From positions 868,001 through 932,000 of the forward strand of contig NZ_JAGSGB010000001.1 of NCBI RefSeq assembly GCF_020092905.1: a stretch of DNA of 64,000 nucleotides. The letters run 5' to 3'. Below are positions 44,092-52,936 of this stretch, piece by piece; positions within the stretch are counted from its first letter, which is position 1; the number at the start of each line of letters is the position of its first letter. The notes beneath the pieces are model-generated. The model saw only the letters and a program-made list of their open reading frames with translations. It had not been told where the DNA came from and did no database searches. The translations under genes were made by a program, and so were the position numbers. Source of the DNA: Pacificimonas aurantium (GTDB lineage Bacteria > Pseudomonadota > Alphaproteobacteria > Sphingomonadales > Sphingomonadaceae).

Positions 44092-44488
44092 TCGTCCAAT
44101 ATGCCAGTTTATCCGAGGCTTCTATGGGCAAATACCGCCTGTGTGTCACGTCGTCAGCACATAGTTTATGCCTTAAATGGGAGGCAGGGACGTTGCGGTG
44201 TCAAAGAACCATCGGCTTCCCGCTGTGGCCGCGCACTCAATGCTGACTTTCAGGGTCGTCCGATAACATTGCCGCTCAGTCGATATCCTTGTGACTTCCG
44301 CTTTCGGGCGAGCGGTTGATTATCTCGGAAGTCTAAGATTGGGGCGCAATGCGGGCTAACCGCCCTTTCTGAGAGCCGCCGGGCGGCAACTGGGCCGGAT
44401 GCGGAATGGAGGGTTTCAGGCGCGGACACCCGAATTGCGGACCTCTGTATATGCGATGACCGAAACCGTGTTGATCTGCGGTGCGGTT
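44092..44488. other. Intergenic region between the HExxH module and the AAA_13 gene
   Basis: 397 bases with no supportable gene. It contains copy R1 of the dispersed inverted-repeat element at 44296-44356. The rest shows no promoter or terminator I can defend. Both flanking operons are read on the minus strand, so this should hold the promoter of the HExxH module and the end of the ATPase transcript. Confidence 0.5.
44296..44356. repeat. Dispersed inverted-repeat element, copy R1
   Basis: CCGCTTTCGGG (44298-44308), 29 bases, then ATTGGGGCGC (44338-44347), ending AATGCGGGC. The outer parts TTCCGCTTT and AATGCGGGC are partly complementary (6 of 9). The same two blocks with the same 29-base spacing recur at 47682 and 59404. 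Confidence 0.6.
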
Positions 44489-46741
44489 TTAAGCAGCGGA
44501 ACCCAGCTTTTTCAGGCTCTCATAATGCTCTGGGGCGACCGCCTGCACCATCTCGAGCAAATAGGCGACGTTCTTCTGCGTCTCGGCGACCAGCGCTGGA
44601 TCGAAGCCTTTGCCCGTGAAATGGGAAAGGTCGTTGGCGAACTTATAGATTGCAGTCTTTTTGTGCGGATCGAAATTAACCGCTTCCAGCTGAGCGTACA
44701 GCGTCCGCTCATGCGGCCGCTGGAATTCGAGAAAGGTCTCTAGCACTTTCCGCGCGATGTTGGGAATATGGTAGGATGCGACGATGGTGCCGTCCGACTC
44801 AAAGTCGTGAAGCAGTTTGAACAGGTAGCAATATTCGGTCGGATGGTCGCGCAGCAGCGGGTCGAGCGGCTTGAGCACAGCATCGCGGGAAGCGCCACTC
44901 TCGGTGCAGATGACCATATAGAGCGACTTGTCCGCTTTCCTGAAATGGCTGACCCAGTTCAATAGCAGCTTCAGGAAGTCGAAATTGTGGGTCAGGACGA
45001 AGACCTGCCGGGCATCCCTGACCGCGTTCTTGAGGAAGGAGAACGCTTGGTAGATTGACGCCGCGTCCATGCTAGAGATCGGGTCGTCGATCACCACTAT
45101 GCCCTCGGCGAGGTCGAAATCCTGATCGCCAAGCTGGACGATAAAATAGAGGAAGGCGATCGCGGTCTTTTCGCCTTCCGAGAGTCGCTTCGCCGGCCTT
45201 CCCCGGCGCTGCACATGATAGCCGTCAGTGCCGGATTTGAAGTGCAGGTCTGTGCGGCCGAGGAACGTCTTGAGGCGCTCAGTCAGCGCGGCGCCGCCGG
45301 CATGTTCGCTTGAGACCTTTGCCTGCTTCGCCTCGTAGGAGCCTTTGAGCACGGCTAGGCCGCGCGGGTCGGGCAGGTCCACCGCGCCGTCGGTCAAGCG
45401 CATGAAGAGCGCCTGCTGCCCAGCGATCTGGCGCTCGTGCTCGCGGACCTGGTCGACGATGGTCGAAAGATAATGAAGTTCGATGGCCTTGCGGGCTTCG
45501 CTCCGCGCGCGCTCGAATCCGGCGGTCTTGGCATTGTGGCGAGCGACGATCGCGGACACGGTCGTGATCGCAGCGGTCAGCGGCGCCGGATCGAGGGCTA
45601 TGTCGCGCTCATAAGCGGTCGCGCGATGGAGCAGCTTTTCATCAAGCAGCTCCAGCACCGCGTCCATCTCGGCCGCCAATGCCGACCGGCAGCGTTCGAC
45701 CGTCTCGCAGGCGGCGTCGAACTCGATCCGCAGCTCGCCATAGAGCGCGGTCCGCACGGGCAGCGCCAGAACGGCCAAGCCCTCTCCGAGCGCTAGGACC
45801 GTGCGGCGTGCGCTCTCGATGTCGGCTTTGAGTCGCTGGTCCTCGATGCCGAAATGCTGGGCGAGCCGCGCCATGCGCTCGGCCGGAAGCGGCTGATCGC
45901 AAAACTCGCAGCGATCCCAGCCGTGCTGGCCATGGATCGCGACGCCCTCCTCCACCCATCGCGCGACCTCCGGTTCCTCGACCAACCGGCGCAGCGCGCC
46001 TGCCTGCGCGGTGCGGGCGAGCAGCGCCGCGACCTGAGCGGGAAGTGCTTCAGTGACTTCGGCGAAGGCAGCGAACGGGGCATCGGATTTGGGCGGTGGC
46101 AACGGCAACTCGGGCTCCGTGACCGCGTCCAACTGCTCCTGATGGATCGTCGCTCGATGGGCTTCGAGGGAGGCTTCATCGAGCGTGGCGAACGCCTGCA
46201 CCTTGCCGAACGCCTTTTCGGCGTCGGGCTTGCGATAGCTGCGGAGTGTACTCCCGCTGGTCGCTTCGCCTATTGTCTTGGCAATCGCCGAAAAGATCTT
46301 GCCTTTGTCGGCGTCGAGCTTGGCCGCCGCCGCTTGCGCGGCGGTAATCGCGCGCGTCCGCTCATCGTATAGCGCCTTCTCGGTAGCGGCCTCCTCCGCG
46401 AGCGCCTTGTTCTCCTCACCGATGATGAGGATGTGGCGCAGCGGCCCTTGGAACTGTCCGATGTTCGCTTGGACATAGTCGGCGTTGAACACGCGGACCT
46501 TCCGGTCATAAGGCTGGCCCTGGGTCAGCGCACCCAACTGGCTATCGAGCGCATATTCGAGACCGGCGAACTCGGGATGGGTGCCAGTGTCCAGCACGGC
46601 GAACAAGCGCGACAGCGTCGTCTTGCCCGACCCGTTCTCGCCATAGATGATGTTGTAGCGCGCGAAGGGCGGCAAATCACTGGGCGCGGCGAAGTTGCCG
46701 AACACGCCCAAGCCCTTGATCCGCTTGACCCCGGTCAGCAT
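44489..46741 (-). CDS. AAA_13-family ATPase, RloC/PrrC-like candidate anticodon nuclease
   Basis: A 750-residue SMC-like ATPase. The start at 46741 overlaps the upstream regulator stop. Walker A is GENGSGKTT at 34-42, the ABC signature is LSEGEK at 520-525 and Walker B is GIVVIDDPISSMDA near 545-555. The long charged middle carries a zinc-hook-like CEFC (Cys278, Cys281), as in RloC. After the ATPase core, R664-x3-E668 (ARKVLETF) and H707 (FANDLSHFTG) fit the Arg-Glu-His arrangement of the PrrC/RloC tRNA-anticodon nuclease. RloC cleaves tRNA upon DNA damage or phage recovery and blocks translation. The family (PF13166) is clear; nuclease activity is inferred from three residues and needs testing. 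Confidence 0.85.
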   Translation of the reverse strand: MLTGVKRIKGLGVFGNFAAPSDLPPFARYNIIYGENGSGKTTLSRLFAVLDTGTHPEFAGLEYALDSQLGALTQGQPYDRKVRVFNADYVQANIGQFQGPLRHILIIGEENKALAEEAATEKALYDERTRAITAAQAAAAKLDADKGKIFSAIAKTIGEATSGSTLRSYRKPDAEKAFGKVQAFATLDEASLEAHRATIHQEQLDAVTEPELPLPPPKSDAPFAAFAEVTEALPAQVAALLARTAQAGALRRLVEEPEVARWVEEGVAIHGQHGWDRCEFCDQPLPAERMARLAQHFGIEDQRLKADIESARRTVLALGEGLAVLALPVRTALYGELRIEFDAACETVERCRSALAAEMDAVLELLDEKLLHRATAYERDIALDPAPLTAAITTVSAIVARHNAKTAGFERARSEARKAIELHYLSTIVDQVREHERQIAGQQALFMRLTDGAVDLPDPRGLAVLKGSYEAKQAKVSSEHAGGAALTERLKTFLGRTDLHFKSGTDGYHVQRRGRPAKRLSEGEKTAIAFLYFIVQLGDQDFDLAEGIVVIDDPISSMDAASIYQAFSFLKNAVRDARQVFVLTHNFDFLKLLLNWVSHFRKADKSLYMVICTESGASRDAVLKPLDPLLRDHPTEYCYLFKLLHDFESDGTIVASYHIPNIARKVLETFLEFQRPHERTLYAQLEAVNFDPHKKTAIYKFANDLSHFTGKGFDPALVAETQKNVAYLLEMVQAVAPEHYESLKKLGSAA

Positions 46742-47499
46742 GGCGCGCCCTGCTTTTCGACGAAGGCCGACCAAGCGGGCAGTACAAAGGGCTGGCCGTG
46801 GTCGACTGGTACTTTCATGCTCGTCTCGCCGTATTCACAGGGCGGCCCGAACGCGACCGTGAGGCGGAACTCCATTGTAGAAGGCTCGCCAGCTGGCGGG
46901 AGATCGTAGCGCTCGGGCAATCGTCGCAGCACCCTCGCCTGATAAATCCAGATGTCATTGCCGCGCAGCAGGACAATCAATTCACGAAGCCGGCGGCGCG
47001 TAGCGATCTGGTCGGAGGCGGGAATGTCGTGGCGAATATCGCGCTGGGACCAGGTTAGCGCGGTCAGCATGTCGACTATATCCTGAACATAGGTGCCGGT
47101 CTCGGGGTTCAGCGGCACCTCAATTACGCAAGCGAGATCGTGCGCGTTGCTGGCCTCCTTGTAGAGCGCGCCGTCGTCTGATGTTACTTGGGCATATTCC
47201 CAATCATGTCGTGGGATGAGTTTCTCCTTGTCGAAGTCCGTCCGCGGGCCGTCGTCCGTGCGCGCCATGGCGGCCAACGGAGTCGGCAGGGTAAGTGTGA
47301 TGGCTTTCCGATGGACGCCAAGGAGCTTGGCGATACGATCAAGTAACACCGGGGCGATCAGGGCATTTTCATTCTCGATCTTGCGCAACATTCGCACGCT
47401 GACAGCGATTTCGTTCGCCATCTCTTTCTGTGTGGATAGGCGTTCAAGCTCTAGGCGTAAATGCTTGATCAGATCGCCTCTTGGAATGATCTTCTTCAT
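46735..47499 (-). CDS. XRE-like helix-turn-helix regulator coupled to the AAA_13 ATPase
   Basis: A 254-residue protein; the ATG at 47499 follows GGGGAATTCG. Residues 1-65 are an XRE-type helix-turn-helix (LRLELERLSTQKEMANEIAV, SVRMLRKIENENALIAPVLL, DRIAKLLGVHRKAI). The remaining 190 residues are an unrecognised domain with YEASNAHDLACVIEVPLN-like sequence and a strand-rich end (MEFRLTVAFGPPCEYGE). Its stop overlaps the ATPase start by 7 bases, so expression is coupled. Likely it represses its own operon and may sense the condition that activates the ATPase; the C-terminal domain could bind a ligand. This arrangement is not the usual stand-alone rloC. Confidence 0.75.
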   Translation of the reverse strand: MKKIIPRGDLIKHLRLELERLSTQKEMANEIAVSVRMLRKIENENALIAPVLLDRIAKLLGVHRKAITLTLPTPLAAMARTDDGPRTDFDKEKLIPRHDWEYAQVTSDDGALYKEASNAHDLACVIEVPLNPETGTYVQDIVDMLTALTWSQRDIRHDIPASDQIATRRRLRELIVLLRGNDIWIYQARVLRRLPERYDLPPAGEPSTMEFRLTVAFGPPCEYGETSMKVPVDHGQPFVLPAWSAFVEKQGAPC

Positions 47500-47899
47500 C
47501 GAATTCCCCGACATCAGTATTGCGCGTTTCGATCTACACGACAATCCGAATGAACAGGCGGCACGCGACCGGACGGCGAGCGGCACAAGCAGCACCATTG
47601 GACCGTACATACAGATTGGTCAGCAGAGGTTCTTGCCGATTGCCAATGCTCGGGCCGTGAGCCTATCAGATTGGTGATCGTCCGCTTTTGGGTGCCGTCG
47701 CTTCAGGCCAAGATGTCCGACATTGGGGCGCGTAGGGGACCGGCGGTTCGTGGGGCTTCAGCGGACGGTCCGCTATGAGTCTAATGGGGCCGAACCGAGA
47801 CTAAGCGATACCCCCTGGTGTGGACGGCGCCATTTCTGGCAGTTCCCTCTCCGAAACCAAAATGCCGCCCATTCGCTGAATTGGCGAACGGAGGATTAG
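47500..47899. other. Intergenic divergent region between the XRE gene and ku
   Basis: 400 bases between divergent starts. It includes repeat copy R2 (47680-47740) and, just before ku, a small inverted repeat TTCGC (47872-47876) and GCGAA (47884-47888). No protein-coding frame is supported. Promoters for both directions must lie here but I could not fix hexamers. Confidence 0.5.
47680..47740. repeat. Dispersed inverted-repeat element, copy R2
   Basis: CCGCTTTTGGG (47682-47692), 29 bases, then ATTGGGGCGC (47722-47731), ending GTAGGGGAC. The outer arm GTCCGCTTT pairs partly with GTAGGGGAC (6 of 9). Spacing and core are the same as in copy R1. Confidence 0.6.
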
Positions 47900-48739
47900 A
47901 TGGCGGCACGCGCATATTGGCAAGGACAAATCAGGCTCGCCCTCGTTTCAATTCCGGTCGAGATATTCTCGGCTAGCAAATCCGGCGCGAAGATCCGGTT
48001 CAATCAGATTCACGAACCGAGCGGAAAGCGGATCAAGTACGAGAAGAGCGTTCCTGGAGTCGGCCCGGTTGATCGCGATGAGATCATCAAGGGCTACGAG
48101 ATTTCGAAGGGCGAGTACATCTTGCTCGAAGACGAGGAGATCGAAGCGGTGAAGATCGAGAGTCGGAAGACACTCGAACTCGTCCAGTTTGTCGAGGCGT
48201 GCGAGATCGACCCGCTCTACTTCGAGAAACCCTATTATGTCGCGCCGAAGGACGATCTTGCCGAAGAGGCCTTCGTCGTGCTGCGAGAGGCTCTGCGAAA
48301 ATCGAAAAAGGTGGCGCTGGGGCAATTGTCGGTCCGCGGGAGCGAGAAGCTCGTCGCGCTCAAGCCGTGCGGCAAAGGCCTGCTGCTCGAAACGCTGCGT
48401 TACGCCGACGAGGTGCGCAAGGGTCAAGACTTCTTTGAAGATATCGACGAGGCGAAGCCGAAAAAGGAGCTGCTCGATCTCGCGACGACGCTGATCGAAG
48501 AGAAAAGCGCGCCGTTTGATGCGAGCGAGTTCGAGGACCGCTATGTCGATGCACTGAGAGAGCTGATCGACAAGAAGGCGAAATCTAGGAGCAAGAAGGC
48601 GATCGTCACGGACGTCGACGAGCCCGACGGCGGCGACGGTGGAAACGTGATCGACCTGATGGCCGCACTAAAGAAGTCGGTCGGGGAGAAGAAATCGTCG
48701 AGCGGCAAGTCGCGTTCGAAACGCAAAAAGAGCGCGTGA
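47900..48739 (+). CDS. ku: Ku protein for non-homologous end joining
   Basis: A 279-residue bacterial Ku with GGAGGATTAG before the ATG. The core begins YWQGQIRLALVSIPVEIFSA and includes VPGVGPVDRDEIIKGYEISK and ETLRYADEVR, diagnostic of the family. The C-terminus is a Lys/Ser-rich tail (KSVGEKKSSSGKSRSKRKK), typical of bacterial Ku tails that bind DNA and recruit LigD. Ku binds double-strand ends as a homodimer. ligD starts one base after its stop, so the two form a complete minimal end-joining operon. Confidence 0.97.
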   Translation: MAARAYWQGQIRLALVSIPVEIFSASKSGAKIRFNQIHEPSGKRIKYEKSVPGVGPVDRDEIIKGYEISKGEYILLEDEEIEAVKIESRKTLELVQFVEACEIDPLYFEKPYYVAPKDDLAEEAFVVLREALRKSKKVALGQLSVRGSEKLVALKPCGKGLLLETLRYADEVRKGQDFFEDIDEAKPKKELLDLATTLIEEKSAPFDASEFEDRYVDALRELIDKKAKSRSKKAIVTDVDEPDGGDGGNVIDLMAALKKSVGEKKSSSGKSRSKRKKSA

Positions 48740-48740
48740 T

Positions 48741-51269
48741 ATGGCGGCCCAGGGCAAGCCTTTCGATCCGCTTGCGACTTACAATGCCAAGCGCGATTTC
48801 GAGAAGTCGCCCGAACCGCCTGGTGCGGCACGAAGCAGCAAGAGCGGCGATCTCTTCATAGTGCAGAAGCACGACGCCTCTCGGCTACATTGGGACCTGC
48901 GTCTCGAAGTCGACGGCGTGCTCAAGAGCTGGGCGGTAACCAAGGGGCCCTCGCCGGATCCGGACATCAAGCGGCTGGCGGTGCGGACCGAGGACCACCC
49001 GATGTCCTACGCCGAGTTCGAAGGTACGATCCCAACGGGCGAATATGGCGGCGGCACGGTGATGCTTTGGGATCGCGGAAGCTGGGCCCCGATTGAGGGA
49101 AAGAGCGCTAAGGATCTCGATAAGGGGCATTTGCATTTCTGCCTCGAAGGCGAGCGGATGCGGGGCGAGTGGTTGCTCATCAGGCTCAGGAAGAAACCAG
49201 GCGAAAGGCGCGAAAACTGGCTTCTGCGTAAACTGCAGGATGACCACGCCCAGAAAGGCGACATGCTGGTCGAACGCGAACTAACCAGCGTGCTGTCCGG
49301 GCGATCGATGGCCGAGATCGCGGCCGAGAAGAGAGGCGGAAACCCGTTTGCGCGGAAGAAGGGCAAGGCATTCCTCGAACAGATGGAAAAGCCTTCGGCG
49401 CAAAGTGCCAAGAAGGCCAGCGCCTGCAGAAAGCGAAAATCTGCGCCCCTTCCGAAATTTGCCAAGCCCCAGTTGGCGACACTCGTCGACGACGTTCCCG
49501 CCGGTAACGGGTGGATGCACGAGATAAAGTTTGACGGGTACAGGACGATGATCGCGGCCAAGGGCAGCGACGTGCGCGTCTCTACGCGCAGCGGCAAGGA
49601 CTGGACCGACAAGTTTGCACCGCTTGTCGAGGCAATCGCGACGCTCCATCTTCCGGCCTGCCTGATCGACGGCGAGATCGTCGCCTACGACGGAAACGGC
49701 AACCCCGATTTCTCGACCCTGCAGCGCGTCCTGAAGCGCGGCCATGGCAGCCAGTCAAAGAGCAATGAGCTCTCTCTCCACGCCTTCGATCTGTTGTCGC
49801 TCGACGGCGAGGATCTGACCAGGCTGCCCAATATCGAGCGCAAAGAGCATCTCGAAGCGCTGCTATCCACCGCCGAGCCGCCGATCCATGTCGCCGATCA
49901 TCTCATTGGCGCGGGAGAAAAGCTTTACGATTCCATGTGCAGAGCCGGGCAGGAAGGCATCATCGCCAAGAAAATCGATGCGCCCTATCGCCATTCGCGT
50001 AGCAAGGCGTGGGTGAAGGTCAAATGCACCCGGCGGCAGGAATTCGTGATCGTGGGGTGGAAGGCAAGCAAGGCGAAGGGGCGTCCGTTCGCCTCCCTGC
50101 TGATGGCCCAGCATGAAGGCGATGAACTGGTCTACAAGGGCAATGTCGGCACCGGGTTCACCAACGACGACCTCGATGAGCTGGCGGCAAAGATGAAACG
50201 GCTGGAGCGCAAGACGCCGCCGGTGAAGACCGACGAGACGAGCGCGCGCCTCGTCACCTGGCTTACGCCGAAGCTGGTCGCCGAAGTGGCCTTCGCCGAA
50301 TTCACCGCCAACGGGAATATCCGCCATGGCAGCTATCTCGGCCTGAGGAGCGACAAGGACGCGGCATCGGTAACGCCGGAAACGGCCGCACTGGCCCCGA
50401 AGCCAGCCGTCGCCATCAGCATCTCCAGCCGCGACCGCGTGGTCTTTCCCGATACCGGCCAGACCAAGGGCGAGCTTGCCGATTACTATACCGCCATCGC
50501 GCCGCTCATGCTCCCTTTTGCCGGGCGGCGCCCGATCAGCCTGGTGCGCTGCCCGCAGGGACGCGCGAAGAAATGCTTCTTCCAGAAGCACGATAGCGGC
50601 GCCTTCGGCGATGCTGTCCACCTTGTCCCGATCCGCGAGAAGGACGGCGGGACCGAGGACTATCTCTATGTCGCGGACGCGCGCGGCATCCTTCAATGCG
50701 TGCAGATGGGGACGATCGAATTCCACGGCTGGGGCTCGCGCAGCGACGATGTCGAGGCACCAGACCGAATGGTATTCGATCTCGACCCCGACGAAAGTCT
50801 GGATTTCAACGACGTCAAACAAGCGGCGCATGACATTCAGGCTCGGCTGTCCGATATCGGGCTTGTCAGCTTCGCTCTGCTTTCGGGCGGGAAGGGGGTG
50901 CACGTCGTGGTGCCCCTCAAAACCGGTCACTCATGGGGCGAGCACAAGGATTTTGCGCGCCGCTTCGCCCAAGCGCTGAGCATTGCGGAACCCGATCGCT
51001 TCACGGCCACGACGAGCAAGGCGAAGCGCAAGGGAAAGATATTCATCGACTGGCTGCGCAATCAGCGCGGCAGCACTGCCGTCGTCCCCTACTCCGTTCG
51101 CGCCCGCCCTGGCGCACCGGTGGCGGCGCCGATCGCCTGGCACGAGCTGAAATCGATGACGCAGCACCAGTCTTTTTCGATCGATGACGCTAAGCGTCTA
51201 CTTGATCGTGCGCACAGCAAGACCCTGACTGGCTGGGGTTTCGCCGACCAAACACTGCCGGACGTATGA
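48741..51269 (+). CDS. ligD: Multidomain ATP-dependent DNA ligase D
   Basis: An 842-residue protein with domains in the order phosphoesterase, ligase, polymerase. The phosphoesterase (about 35-170) shows QKHDASRLHWDLRLEVDG with His44, Asp45 and His50 and later EYGGGTVMLWDRG. The ligase has the nucleotidyl lysine in EIKFDGYR (Lys263) and ends near residue 545. The polymerase/primase (about 560-842) has SLVRCPQGRAKKCFFQKH and the metal-binding FDLDPDES (Asp680, Asp682). LigD trims, fills and seals ends brought together by Ku. The order is that of Pseudomonas LigD, not the mycobacterial one. Lys-rich linkers separate the domains. Confidence 0.97.
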   Translation: MAAQGKPFDPLATYNAKRDFEKSPEPPGAARSSKSGDLFIVQKHDASRLHWDLRLEVDGVLKSWAVTKGPSPDPDIKRLAVRTEDHPMSYAEFEGTIPTGEYGGGTVMLWDRGSWAPIEGKSAKDLDKGHLHFCLEGERMRGEWLLIRLRKKPGERRENWLLRKLQDDHAQKGDMLVERELTSVLSGRSMAEIAAEKRGGNPFARKKGKAFLEQMEKPSAQSAKKASACRKRKSAPLPKFAKPQLATLVDDVPAGNGWMHEIKFDGYRTMIAAKGSDVRVSTRSGKDWTDKFAPLVEAIATLHLPACLIDGEIVAYDGNGNPDFSTLQRVLKRGHGSQSKSNELSLHAFDLLSLDGEDLTRLPNIERKEHLEALLSTAEPPIHVADHLIGAGEKLYDSMCRAGQEGIIAKKIDAPYRHSRSKAWVKVKCTRRQEFVIVGWKASKAKGRPFASLLMAQHEGDELVYKGNVGTGFTNDDLDELAAKMKRLERKTPPVKTDETSARLVTWLTPKLVAEVAFAEFTANGNIRHGSYLGLRSDKDAASVTPETAALAPKPAVAISISSRDRVVFPDTGQTKGELADYYTAIAPLMLPFAGRRPISLVRCPQGRAKKCFFQKHDSGAFGDAVHLVPIREKDGGTEDYLYVADARGILQCVQMGTIEFHGWGSRSDDVEAPDRMVFDLDPDESLDFNDVKQAAHDIQARLSDIGLVSFALLSGGKGVHVVVPLKTGHSWGEHKDFARRFAQALSIAEPDRFTATTSKAKRKGKIFIDWLRNQRGSTAVVPYSVRARPGAPVAAPIAWHELKSMTQHQSFSIDDAKRLLDRAHSKTLTGWGFADQTLPDV

Positions 51270-51539
51270 TTGCCGCGATGTCGCTGTCAGTTGAGAGGCT
51301 CAGGTTGTCGCTTTTTGGGCCGGAAGCGGAAAGGCAGCTTTTATATCTTTGAGCGGATTAAGCGGACAGCGACTGCTGACCGAATCGCAAGCCGGTGCAT
51401 TAGAGAATGGTCTGGAGAAACCCCTCTTGGCATAGACTTTTGCCGTCGTTGAAACGCCCCTGCAGGACAGCCAACACGGAGCCGAGAGCCACAAACTAAA
51501 TTGGTTTACTATTTAGCGCGCCTTTCCTACCATCCGGAG

Positions 51540-52445
51540 ATGGCGAGAGAAACCTTTACGATTGAGGGCGCAGGCGCGATTTCTCTTACAGCCGAGGCTG
51601 AGGGGGATGCCTACGCTAAACCCGTCCTTCTTGCGCACGGCGGCGGGCAGACACGGCGCGCGTGGAGAAGGGTGGTCAGCGAGCTGGCTCAAGCCGGCTT
51701 TCGCGCAATCGCCTTCGACATGCGCGGTCACGGAGACAGCGATTGGTCGCCATGCGGAGCTTATGAAATGCGCGACTTCGCGGCGGATCTGGTCGCTGCA
51801 GCGTCGCGCCTGGACCAGAAGCCAGCGCTGGTTGGCGCTTCACTGGGCGGGCTCGCTGGACTGATTGCCGCAGGGGAGCTTGCTCCAGGTAGCTTTGCTT
51901 CACTCACATTGGTCGACATTGCCCCGCGCATGGAGCCCAGCGGTGTGATGCGCGTGGTTGGTTTCATGGAAGAGCATGTCGATAGCGGCTTCGCCTCACC
52001 AGAGGAGGCGGCCGACGTGATCGCTCGCTACATGCCGCATCGTCCCAAGCGGGGCGCGAGCGATGGTCTGAAAAACTATCTGCGGCAGAAGTCGGATGGG
52101 CGCTTCTATTGGCACTGGGACCCGGTGTTTATCCGTAATATAATGTCAGCCAGACAAGGCGACCCAGACAGCCAAGAACGTCAATCGGCAATGCTGAGCC
52201 AAGCTGCGGCGAATCTCACGCTTCCGCTTCACCTCATCCGAGGCGGCTCTAGCGATCTTGTTTCCGAAGAGGCCGTTTTGCATCTGCGACAACTCGCCCC
52301 CCATGCAGAATACACCGATATTGCCGATGCCACGCACATGGTCGTGGGCGATGCGAACGATGCCTTCTCCGCCGCTATCGTCGATTTCCTACGAACCCAT
52401 CACTCTTGCGATACGGCTCAACCACAGGGGACGAGGGAGCTATGA
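51540..52445 (+). CDS. Alpha/beta hydrolase
   Basis: About 301 residues from the ATG at 51540; a TTG at 51501 would add 13 residues with no support. The oxyanion region is LLAHGGGQTRRAWRRVV, the nucleophile elbow is LVGASLGGLAGL, and the catalytic histidine is in DATHMVVGDANDAF. It belongs to the esterase/epoxide-hydrolase-like group with a helical lid around residues 140-200. The stop overlaps the start of a thioesterase gene (ATGA), so the two act together, perhaps on acyl esters or thioesters. The substrate is not identifiable. Confidence 0.88.
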   Translation: MARETFTIEGAGAISLTAEAEGDAYAKPVLLAHGGGQTRRAWRRVVSELAQAGFRAIAFDMRGHGDSDWSPCGAYEMRDFAADLVAAASRLDQKPALVGASLGGLAGLIAAGELAPGSFASLTLVDIAPRMEPSGVMRVVGFMEEHVDSGFASPEEAADVIARYMPHRPKRGASDGLKNYLRQKSDGRFYWHWDPVFIRNIMSARQGDPDSQERQSAMLSQAAANLTLPLHLIRGGSSDLVSEEAVLHLRQLAPHAEYTDIADATHMVVGDANDAFSAAIVDFLRTHHSCDTAQPQGTREL

Positions 52446-52936
52446 TCGATCGAGAGCGCTTGCAGGAAATGCTGAATATCGCGCCGTTTCATCGATGGCT
52501 TGGGCTGGAGATTGCAACATGCTCCGACCAGGGAATCGCGATCACCATGCCATGGCGCGAAGAGATCGTGTCGAACCCTATGATTGGGTCGGCGCATGGA
52601 GGGATCCTGGCTTCACTGGTCGACCTCACCGGGCTTTATACTCTGCTTGCCGGGGGCGTCGCGGCGAGAGCGACGGCCGATCTGCATGTCGATTACCACC
52701 GTCCTGCAACCTCAGGACCTCTCACTGCTCACGGACAGATCGTGAAGATCGGGCGACAGATTTCGGTGGCGGAAACCCGGGTTCTCGAGCCCGACGACAA
52801 GTTGGTCGCCAGCGGCAGGGGCGCCTACTTCTCGTCAACCGGATCACTTGATCAGCGCGGCGGGACTATTGATCTCGAACAGGCTCTTGCCACCCAAGGC
52901 CCAGCGACTTCTGCAGCGCGATCCACGCCAGCGTAA
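52442..52936 (+). CDS. PaaI-like hotdog-fold thioesterase
   Basis: About 164 residues. The start at 52442 overlaps the hydrolase stop. The hotdog signature is NPMIGSAHGGILASLVDLTG, where the His-Gly-Gly-x-x and Asp residues fit PaaI-type acyl-CoA thioesterases; TADLHVDYHRPATSGPLTAH is the central strand region. It would release acids from CoA esters in the cytoplasm. Its 3' end runs 71 bases into the 3' end of the oppositely oriented efflux lipoprotein gene, an unusual convergent coding overlap, and the last 25 residues look non-conserved. Confidence 0.87.
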   Translation: MIDRERLQEMLNIAPFHRWLGLEIATCSDQGIAITMPWREEIVSNPMIGSAHGGILASLVDLTGLYTLLAGGVAARATADLHVDYHRPATSGPLTAHGQIVKIGRQISVAETRVLEPDDKLVASGRGAYFSSTGSLDQRGGTIDLEQALATQGPATSAARSTPA

